Of a stretch of 32,487 nt of DNA, positions 15,550-21,710 are shown piece after piece (position 1 is the stretch's first letter; each line of letters opens with the position of its first letter). The notes beneath the pieces were generated by a model. That model searched no databases. It was not told the DNA's origin and worked only from the letters and a program-made list of their open reading frames with translations. Both the position numbers and the translations under genes were made by a program. Source of the DNA: Burkholderiales bacterium (GTDB lineage Bacteria; Pseudomonadota; Gammaproteobacteria; Burkholderiales; Burkholderiaceae_C). The DNA is taken from assembly GCA_016000195.1 (NCBI GenBank), contig JAECRO010000033.1, forward strand, positions 1-32,487, in the 5' to 3' direction.

Positions 15550-17607
15550 TCAGGGCAGGTCTTTGTTCGGCTCGGGCACGGCCGCATCGCGCGGGCCGAC
15601 CGTGCCGAGCCGGCTTTTGAGCGACTGCGGCTGCCCCGTCAGGATGGCGGCGTAGCTGGTGGTGTTGGACAGCACTTTCTTCACGTAGTCGCGGGTTTCG
15701 GCGAAGGGCACGTTTTCGGCCCAGATGGCGGCGTCGAGCACCGGGCTGCCGATCTGGCCGCGCCAGGTGCGCGGGCGGCCCGGCCCGGCGTTGTAGGCGG
15801 CGGCGGCCATGGGCATGGAGCCGCCCAGGTCGTCAAGGGCGAGCTTGAGGTAGGCCGTGCCAATCGTGATGTTGGTGTCCCGGTCGTTGAGCTGGTCGGG
15901 CGTGAAGCTGTTCAGGCCGATTTTCTTGGCGGTCCAGCGTGCCGTGGCGGGCATGACCTGCATCAGGCCGGAGGCGCCCACGCCGGAGCGGGCGTCCATG
16001 ATGAAGCGGCTTTCCTGGCGGATCAGGCCATAGACATAGGCCGGGTCGAGGCTGATGGCCTGGCTGTGCCTGACCACGGCGCCCTGAAACGGCATCGGAA
16101 AGCGCTGCTCGAAGTCGGCCACGGTGATGGTGCGCTCGCTGGTGTTGATGCAGCGGTCCCAGATCTGGCGGTCGCAGGCGAACTGGGCGGCGGCCAGCAG
16201 TTCGCGCTCGCCCATGCCGCTTTTCTGGTGCAGGTTGGTGGCGTAGTTCCACTCGCGCACGCCTTCGGAGCGCAGGCCGATCATGATGGCGTAGGCGGCG
16301 CGGTTCAGTGCGGGGTTGAGCCGCGCGGCCTCTTTTTCTTCGGCCGTGAGTGCTGCCGGCCGGGGCGGCACGGAGATCTTCAGGCCCAGCTCTTCAAGCG
16401 CCAGCTGCTCGTAAAAGCCGCGCACCGAGGCCATCGACTGCAGCAGCGTCAGCGCCTCGGCGCGTTGCGGTGGCATGGCGGCGCTGGCCACGTCGGGCGG
16501 CGCCGTGGCCAGCAGCGCGCGCGCCTTCCAGTAAGTCCAGGCCGGATCCTTGCGGCCATCGTCGCTCATGGCGTTGATGGCCTTGAGGACCAGCTGCCAG
16601 TTCGGCTGGTTGCCGGCGCGCAGGGCGGCGCGCGCCTTCCAGGCCAGCATGTCGTCGGTCAGGTCGGTGTCCTTGGTGACGCGGGCGTAATACTGCAGCG
16701 CGTCGCCGGCCGGCTGTGTGCCCATGCGGCTGGCGGTCTGCTTGCCGATCAGGCCCCAGAGCCAGTTGCGTTCCTCGGCGGTAAGCTGCAGCGCCCATTT
16801 GCCGTCGAGCTGGAAGGCCGCGCCCTCGGAGTCGCTGACCGCCAGCTTGACCAGCGCCAGCGTGATGATTTCCTTGCGCAGCGTGCGCAGCGCCAGGTAT
16901 TTGCCGGACAAAAACCTGATCGGGCTGCTGTTCAGCTCGGCCACCATGCCCAGCGCCTCGGGCGCAACAATGGCCACGGCGTTGCTGGCACTGTTCGGCC
17001 GGTTGGCTTCGAGCGCCAGCCGCGCTTTTTGCCAGACATCGAGCGGCGTGAGGTTTTTGCTGCCCACCAGCCGCTCGGCGGCGGCGGTGCAGCCGTCGTC
17101 GGTGCCCGACTGGGCGTACCAGTTCTTGCGCACCTCGTCGGACAGGCGTGCGTCAATCGTCGGGTTTTTCAGGTGCTCGACCAGCAGCGCGTAGCAGCGC
17201 ACCTCGCGGTCGTCGTTCATGCGGTAGTTCGGGTGCTCGGCGGCAAAGCTGGTCCAGTCCCGGCGCTGGCCCAGCAGCAGCAGCCAGTCGTTGCGCAGGC
17301 GGTCTTCCTGGTAGCTGCCGGCATAGCGCGCCAGGAAATCCTGCACTTCCTGCGGGCTGGCCTCGCCTAATCTAGCCTTGAGTTCCCAGTACGCCGCCCA
17401 CGGCTCCAGCGCATGGCCCCGGGCCTGCGGCAGCAGCTGCGTCAGCCGGCTTTTGTCGCCGCGCTTGAAGGCTTTGTTCATCTCCACGATCACGCTGTCG
17501 CCGGCGGCGTTGGCGCCCGGCAGCAGGGCGGCGGAAGGGCTTTGCGCCAGGGCTGGCGCAACCAGCGCGGCTAAAACTGCCGCGCTGCAAAGAAATTTGT
17601 ATAGCAT
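15550..17607 (-). CDS. Soluble lytic murein transglycosylase (Slt70-like)
   Basis: This 685-residue periplasmic enzyme cleaves peptidoglycan glycan strands to 1,6-anhydromuropeptides. A Sec signal peptide (MLYKFLCSAAVLAALVAPALA-Q) is followed by a long helical superhelix (U/L domains) and a C-terminal goose-lysozyme-like catalytic domain: RQESRF with catalytic E532, GASGLMQVMPATA, AYNAGPGR and YVKKVLSN. The length fits Slt70. Its start codon is only 9 bp from that of the divergent cyclo-ligase gene, and no Shine-Dalgarno sequence is visible, so its promoter must lie in the neighbour's coding sequence or the mRNA is nearly leaderless. Confidence 0.92.
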   Translation of the reverse strand: MLYKFLCSAAVLAALVAPALAQSPSAALLPGANAAGDSVIVEMNKAFKRGDKSRLTQLLPQARGHALEPWAAYWELKARLGEASPQEVQDFLARYAGSYQEDRLRNDWLLLLGQRRDWTSFAAEHPNYRMNDDREVRCYALLVEHLKNPTIDARLSDEVRKNWYAQSGTDDGCTAAAERLVGSKNLTPLDVWQKARLALEANRPNSASNAVAIVAPEALGMVAELNSSPIRFLSGKYLALRTLRKEIITLALVKLAVSDSEGAAFQLDGKWALQLTAEERNWLWGLIGKQTASRMGTQPAGDALQYYARVTKDTDLTDDMLAWKARAALRAGNQPNWQLVLKAINAMSDDGRKDPAWTYWKARALLATAPPDVASAAMPPQRAEALTLLQSMASVRGFYEQLALEELGLKISVPPRPAALTAEEKEAARLNPALNRAAYAIMIGLRSEGVREWNYATNLHQKSGMGERELLAAAQFACDRQIWDRCINTSERTITVADFEQRFPMPFQGAVVRHSQAISLDPAYVYGLIRQESRFIMDARSGVGASGLMQVMPATARWTAKKIGLNSFTPDQLNDRDTNITIGTAYLKLALDDLGGSMPMAAAAYNAGPGRPRTWRGQIGSPVLDAAIWAENVPFAETRDYVKKVLSNTTSYAAILTGQPQSLKSRLGTVGPRDAAVPEPNKDLP

Positions 17608-17616
17608 TGACGCATT

Positions 17617-18255
17617 ATGGACAAATTAAGCACACGAAAAGCCCTGGTGCAATCGCGCCTCGACATGCCCGACCGACTTGCCCGGGCCGATCTGCTGCAG
17701 CGGGTCATGCGCATCTGGCTGGTCGGCTCGCCCCATGAGGTGATTGGCGCGTACTGGCCGATCAAGGGCGAATTCGATCCGCTGCCGGCGCTCTACCGCT
17801 GGCAGGAGGACGCCGTGCTGAGCCCGGAATTTCAGGAAAATACGCCTCTTGCGCAGGCAGTGCAAGCACAGTTAGCTACAGAAAGCATAGCAGGCCGGTC
17901 GCCGCGCAAGATTGGCCTGCCGGTGGTCAACAAGCTGCACAAGACGCTGACGTTTCATGCCTGGTATCCGGGCTGCCCGATGGAAGACGACGCCTACGGC
18001 ATTCCCAAGCCGAAAGACACCGAGATCATCGTGCCCACGCTGCTGTTCGTGCCCTGCGTCGGCTACGGGCCGGGTGGCTACCGGCTGGGTTACGGCGGCG
18101 GTTTTTACGACCGCACGCTGGCCACGCTGTCGCCGCGTCCGTTCACCGTCGGCCTGGGCTTCAGCCACGGCTGGCTGCCCGACATGGAGCCCGAGCCGCA
18201 CGACGTTCCGCTTGATGTGCTGCTCAATGACAAGGGCGTGGCCTGGCCGGTGTGA
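17617..18255 (+). CDS. 5-formyltetrahydrofolate cyclo-ligase
   Basis: This enzyme converts 5-formyl-THF to 5,10-methenyl-THF with ATP, recycling an inhibitory folate form. The N-terminus MDKLSTRKALVQSRL is the usual basic helix, YWPIKGEFD binds substrate, and GPGGYRLGYGGGFYDRTLA (residues 151-169) is the family signature. The 212 residues exceed the usual length of about 190, and the excess lies around residues 76-97, which are encoded by a dispersed repeat copy. The start is 9 bp from the divergent transglycosylase start and lacks a clear ribosome site. Folate links it to folB in this window, but they are not in one operon. Confidence 0.92.
   Translation: MDKLSTRKALVQSRLDMPDRLARADLLQRVMRIWLVGSPHEVIGAYWPIKGEFDPLPALYRWQEDAVLSPEFQENTPLAQAVQAQLATESIAGRSPRKIGLPVVNKLHKTLTFHAWYPGCPMEDDAYGIPKPKDTEIIVPTLLFVPCVGYGPGGYRLGYGGGFYDRTLATLSPRPFTVGLGFSHGWLPDMEPEPHDVPLDVLLNDKGVAWPV
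17846..17893. repeat. Dispersed repeat copy R4 (in coding sequence)
   Basis: The core GCTA-N9-TAGC is at 17875-17891, with TGCGCAGG and GTGCAAGC to its left, as in a copy read on the minus strand. It is translated in the cyclo-ligase as LAQAVQAQLATESIAG, extending a loop. Confidence 0.6.
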
Positions 18256-18328
18256 GCGGGGTTCGCTCTCTCGCTTTTTAAATTTATAAACACTGCCAAA
18301 TCTTTGAAAAATATCAGACAACTCTGCT

Positions 18329-18739
18329 TCAAGGATTTTGCCAGCCCCGGCCCGTGGCCCTGAACGCGGCCAGCACATCGGGAGCCAGCCGAATCGTGAT
18401 GCGTTCCTTCACCTGGGCGGCCGCCCCCGCCGCCTGCCCCTGCAACTGCTGCAGCCGCTCCAGCCGTTCGATGTCTTCCACGGACGTGTAGCCCAGGCTG
18501 AAACGCCTGAAGCGGCGCGGGTCTGCGCGGATTCGCGCCATCAGGGCCGCCACTTCCTGCGCGCAGCCCTCCAGTTGCTGGCAAAAATGCATGCCGTCGA
18601 AGACCCGCAAGCCCGTAATGTCCCGCTGCTGGTTGTTGCTGCGCGCCTTCACGGCAATGTCCGCGACTACGCGAATGGGTGCGTCAGCGGCGAGGGTGCT
18701 GACATAAATGATTTCCTGGAGGCCGGTGGTGGTGTGCAT
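18329..18739 (-). CDS. BLUF photoreceptor with truncated BrnA/DUF4415-like tail
   Basis: Residues 8 to about 95 form a BLUF (blue light using FAD) domain. Y12 in IIYVS, N36 in the ARSNN segment and Q54 in FCQQLEG lie at the spacings of the photoactive Tyr, Asn and Gln. The beta5 Trp/Met pair of classic BLUF proteins is not evident. The last 25 residues read VKERITIRLAPDVLAAFRAT and then GRGWQNP, which matches the start of the ribbon-helix-helix domain of BrnA antitoxins and DUF4415 proteins (RLDPDVL-x-x-FRATGKGWQ), but the protein stops where the second helix should begin. The reading frame is continuous. It could be a light-responsive regulator or a chimera formed by deletion. No Shine-Dalgarno is clear. 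Confidence 0.75.
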   Translation of the reverse strand: MHTTTGLQEIIYVSTLAADAPIRVVADIAVKARSNNQQRDITGLRVFDGMHFCQQLEGCAQEVAALMARIRADPRRFRRFSLGYTSVEDIERLERLQQLQGQAAGAAAQVKERITIRLAPDVLAAFRATGRGWQNP

Positions 18740-18823
18740 GGGTAGGCGAGAATGTAGCGGGCAGTGCTGGCCCGGGCAATGTCAAAAGACACAGTTTTCC
18801 GTTATTTTCATCAGGGGGTAGGG

Positions 18824-19194
18824 ATGCAGCTTCTTCAGCCTGTCACGGCTTCCGGTCCACCAAAATGTGAGGACTGCCGGCTGCGGAAAACCGGTGCTTT
18901 CACGGCGGCGCACCGCCGCCGCGCGCGTCGCCATGCTGCTGATGCACCTGTACCGCCGGCTGGAGCGGCTCGGGCTGATGCAGGATGGCTCGGTGGCGTT
19001 TCCCCTCAACCAGCAGCACATTGCCGACACGCTGGGGGCTGTCGCTGGTCCACACCAACAAGACCATGCGGCGCCTGCAGCTGTTGGGGCTGCATGAAAT
19101 CCGCAGCGGGCGGCTGTGGCGGCTCAACCCCAGGGCGCTGCAGCGGCTGGCCGATTGCTACGACGCGCCGCTGCGCAAGGCGCCGCTTTTATAG
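18824..19194 (+). pseudogene. Crp/Fnr regulator, internal deletion plus frameshift
   Basis: The start at 18824 has a purine-rich site (AGGGGGTAGGG) and reads MQLLQPVTASGPPKCEDCRLR, a typical N-terminus of FNR-type regulators with a C-x-x-C-x-L-R segment. Near 18900 similarity jumps, in another frame, to RRRTAAARVAMLLMHLYRRL and PLNQQHIADTLG, the linker helix and helix-turn-helix, so the cyclic-nucleotide-like domain of about 120 residues is missing. A second shift at the G5 run near 19034-19038 is needed to continue as LSLVHTNKTMRRLQLLGLHE to the stop at 19192-19194. With two lesions this is a nonfunctional remnant. Confidence 0.75.
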
Positions 19195-19197
19195 CCT

Positions 19198-19212
19198 GCA
19201 GGGTACCCCTGC
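19198..19212. terminator. Short hairpin after Crp/Fnr remnant
   Basis: GCAGGG and CCCTGC pair around TAC. There is no T tract, so termination is uncertain. Confidence 0.25.
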
Positions 19213-19310
19213 CAGCGCCTGATAATCCCAGCGCATCCCGATCCGCGGCAGGCGCCGCGCGGGCCGCACTCCACCGTCTATTTAACACTCAACCTTTCAC
19301 AGGAAATTTC

Positions 19311-20732
19311 ATGGCAATGCATCCCCTCGACGTCGTCATCATGGCCGCCGGCAAAGGCACGCGGATGAAAAGCAGCCTGCCCAAGGTCTTGCACCGGCTG
19401 GGCGGCCGGGCCTTGCTGGTGCATGTGATGGACTGCGCTGGTCAGTTGTCGGCCCGCCAGGCGGTGGTGATTAGCGGCCATGGTGCTACAGAAGTAGAAG
19501 CAGCCTGCGCAGGCAGGACGGGCGCTGCAGCCGATTTAAGCCTGAAATTCGTGCGCCAGGAGCCGCAGCTGGGAACCGGCCATGCGGTGCAGCAGGCGCT
19601 GCCCGCGCTGCCTGACGACGGCATCACGCTGGTGCTGTCGGGCGACGTGCCGCTGACGCAGGCCGCCACGCTGCAGGCGCTGCTGGCCGAGTGCGACGGC
19701 CAGCGGCTGGCGCTGCTGACCCTCCGCATGGACGACCCGACCGGCTACGGCCGCATCGTTCGCGCTGGTGCGCAGGCCAGCGCCCAGGTGCGCGCCATCG
19801 TCGAGCACAAGGACGCCAGCGAGGCCGAGCGCGCCATTCATGAAATCTACAGCGGCATCATGGCCGTGCCGACGCGGCTGCTGCGCGGCTGGCTGGCCCG
19901 GCTGGACAATAAAAACGCGCAAAACGAGTATTACCTGACCGACATCGTGAAGTTCGCGGTGCAAGATGGCGTGGCCGTGGTGGCGCACCAGATCAGCGAC
20001 GCCGCGCAGGTGGCCGGCGTCAACAGCCCGGTGCAGCTGGCCGAGCTGGAGCGCGTCTACCAGCAGCGCCTGGCCACTGCGCTGATGGAGCAGGGCGTGC
20101 GCCTGGCCGACCCGGCGCGGCTGGACGTGCGCGGCCTGCTGACCTGCGGGCAGGATGTCGAGATTGACGTGAACTGCGTGTTTGAAGGGCGTGTGAGCCT
20201 GGGGCAGGGCGTGTGCGTGGGCGCCAACTGCGTGATTGCCAATGCCGTGATTGCGGCGGGCGCGGTGATTCATCCGTTCACCCACATCGACGGCGAAAAG
20301 CTCGGCGTGCAGGTCGGCGAGGGCGCGCTGGTCGGCCCGTTCGCCCGCCTGCGGCCCGGCGCCCATCTGGGCGCCGAGGTGCATATCGGCAACTTTGTCG
20401 AGGTCAAGAATTCCACCCTGGCCAAAGGCGCCAAGGCCAATCACCTGGCCTACCTGGGCGACGCCACGGTGGGCGAGCGCGTCAACTACGGCGCCGGCAG
20501 CATCACCGCCAACTACGACGGCGCCAGCAAGCACCGCACGGTGATCGAGGCCGATGTGCATGTCGGCAGCAACTGCGTGCTGGTCGCGCCGGTGACGATT
20601 GGCACGGGCGCCACGGTGGGCGGCGGCTCGACCATCACCGCAGACGTTCCGGCCGGAGCCTTGAGCGTGGCGCGGGGCCGGCAGGTGAACATTGCCAACT
20701 GGGCGCGGCCGGTTAAGCCAACCGGGGTTTGA
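19311..20732 (+). CDS. glmU: Bifunctional GlmU (GlcNAc-1-P uridyltransferase / GlcN-1-P acetyltransferase)
   Basis: GlmU makes UDP-GlcNAc for peptidoglycan and LPS: it acetylates glucosamine 1-phosphate and then couples it to UTP. The N-terminal half has MAAGKGTRMKSSLPKVLH (residues 11-28), QLGTGHAVQQAL and LSGDVPL; the C-terminal left-handed beta helix shows hexapeptide repeats and RPGAHLG, GNFVEVKNS, HLAYLGDA, NYGAG. AGGAAA precedes the ATG at 19311. The 473 residues slightly exceed the usual 450-460; residues 59-78 (including ATEVEAACAGRTGAAADL) are encoded by a dispersed repeat copy and replace a variable loop. Confidence 0.96.
   Translation: MAMHPLDVVIMAAGKGTRMKSSLPKVLHRLGGRALLVHVMDCAGQLSARQAVVISGHGATEVEAACAGRTGAAADLSLKFVRQEPQLGTGHAVQQALPALPDDGITLVLSGDVPLTQAATLQALLAECDGQRLALLTLRMDDPTGYGRIVRAGAQASAQVRAIVEHKDASEAERAIHEIYSGIMAVPTRLLRGWLARLDNKNAQNEYYLTDIVKFAVQDGVAVVAHQISDAAQVAGVNSPVQLAELERVYQQRLATALMEQGVRLADPARLDVRGLLTCGQDVEIDVNCVFEGRVSLGQGVCVGANCVIANAVIAAGAVIHPFTHIDGEKLGVQVGEGALVGPFARLRPGAHLGAEVHIGNFVEVKNSTLAKGAKANHLAYLGDATVGERVNYGAGSITANYDGASKHRTVIEADVHVGSNCVLVAPVTIGTGATVGGGSTITADVPAGALSVARGRQVNIANWARPVKPTGV
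19485..19551. repeat. Dispersed repeat copy R5 (in coding sequence)
   Basis: The core GCTA-N9-AAGC (one mismatch) at 19485-19501 is followed by AGCCTGCGCAGGCAGG and GGCGCTGCAGCC, a good match to the longer family pattern. It lies in frame in glmU. Confidence 0.7.
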
Positions 20733-20735
20733 GCC

Positions 20736-21011
20736 TTAAAAAGGCTTCTGGCGCAGAGAAGGTATGCGGTTGCAGCTATTTAATTGATAGCTGATGGGTT
20801 TTGCTGGCTGGCTGGCTTGCCGCGCTGCCTGCGGTTCGGATCGACCCTTTCCTCGCTGGTGACTCTGCTTTGGCGCTGGAGCGTTCGCATTTTGCGAAGG
20901 CTGGACCAGGAAATCGATCAGCGCTGCGATGCCGGCATCACGCTGGCCCAAAGGAGTGGCCACCGCCAGGCGGATGGACACCAGGTCAAACCGGGCAAGG
21001 TTGTCGCTCAC
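20736..21011 (-). pseudogene. Probable LysR-family stub with internal deletion
   Basis: A GTG-started frame begins SDNLARFDLVSIRLAVAT, resembling the extreme N-terminus of LysR regulators (the first helix before the helix-turn-helix), but then passes directly to PLGQRDAGIAALIDFLVQ, which resembles the C-terminal end of such proteins. The whole DNA-binding and effector region would be missing. The remaining 50 residues are low-complexity and include codons from repeat copy R6. It lies 19 bp downstream of the PHA-system gene on the same strand, without a ribosome site. Recognition rests on short segments and is tentative. Confidence 0.4.
20773..20810. repeat. Dispersed repeat copy R6 (in or beyond the LysR stub)
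   Basis: CAGCTAT-N7-ATAGCTG (20773-20793) is a perfect 7-bp dyad containing the GCTA-N9-TAGC core at 20775-20791. It lies between glmU and the LysR-like stub. Confidence 0.65.
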
Positions 21012-21030
21012 GGCGCCAGGCCCGAGGGGG

Positions 21031-21378
21031 TCAGGCGGTTTTCTTGTGCTGGGTGGTTTTTTGGGCCGGCGCCTTGGGGTGGGCGGGCTTTTCTCCGATC
21101 AGCGCATCGAGGTTTTTGACAAGCTCGGCCTCAATCCTGTCCTTGAAGGCGCCCACCAGGAAACCGAGCTTGGCGTTGACCTCAAAACTGTTTTTCGTCA
21201 CGGCCAGGGTGCCATGAACGCCGCTGCGGCTAAAGCGCACGAGGTCGCTGGCATGGCCTTCCTCGTAGGTGCATTCCATGCCGAATTCCGCTTCGGCCTG
21301 TTCGGCCCATTTGAAGGCGATTTTGCGTGCCTGCGGCAGGCCCAGGTCATGTTCGCGTTCAAGGTGGATGTCAGCCAT
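21031..21378 (-). CDS. Polyhydroxyalkanoic acid system family protein
   Basis: This 115-residue protein matches the small PHA granule-region family (PF09650): MADIHLEREHDLGLPQARKIA, WAEQAEAEFGMECTYEEG, LVRFSRSGVHGTLAVTKNSFEVNAKLGFL and FKDRIEAELVKNLDALIG. Members are found beside PHA synthesis genes but their exact role is not established. The C-terminal 20 residues are a Lys/Pro/Thr-rich tail. The start at 21378 gives the normal family N-terminus. No PHA synthase is in this window. Confidence 0.85.
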   Translation of the reverse strand: MADIHLEREHDLGLPQARKIAFKWAEQAEAEFGMECTYEEGHASDLVRFSRSGVHGTLAVTKNSFEVNAKLGFLVGAFKDRIEAELVKNLDALIGEKPAHPKAPAQKTTQHKKTA

Positions 21379-21710
21379 GGGGAGTTTCCAGTTTGTGGGG
21401 GTTCAGGGGGGCGGGCGAGCCGTCGGACTGCATCATAAAACCCTTGATGCGCCTGCGGCTGCCCGGGGCCGCCCGGGGCCGCCGGGCATGGGCGGAGCGC
21501 GGAAAAAACAGTTTGCCTAAAGTTAAAAATCGGTAAATCTGTAAAAACTTATAATTTTGGTAACGTTTTTAACCAATTTCCGGGTTTAGATGGCTCCACA
21601 CCCCCGCGCATGTCGTCAACGCACCGCCAGCCTTCAGGCCGTGAGGCTGATGCGCGCACCCGCCTCGACAACTGGCCATGACGCCTGACGACAAGCCCAT
21701 GGAGACCTCC
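21379..21710. other. Upstream region of PHA protein and histidine kinase
   Basis: This divergent region contains an AT-rich stretch at 21508-21580 with a consensus -10 box and an imperfect dyad TTGGT-N10-ACCAA (21557-21576). It likely holds the kinase promoter. No gene is visible. Confidence 0.45.
21550..21555 (+). promoter_or_regulatory. Candidate -10 box for the histidine kinase
   Basis: A perfect TATAAT lies in an AT-rich island in otherwise GC-rich DNA, followed by the dyad at 21557-21576 near the expected start of transcription. No good -35 hexamer is found at 16-18 bp, so recognition may depend on an activator. Confidence 0.45.

Noticed and set aside
20732-20746. Terminator AGCCTT-AAA-AAGGCT at the end of glmU
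   Set aside because: The stem is 6 bp and is not followed by a T tract in either direction.
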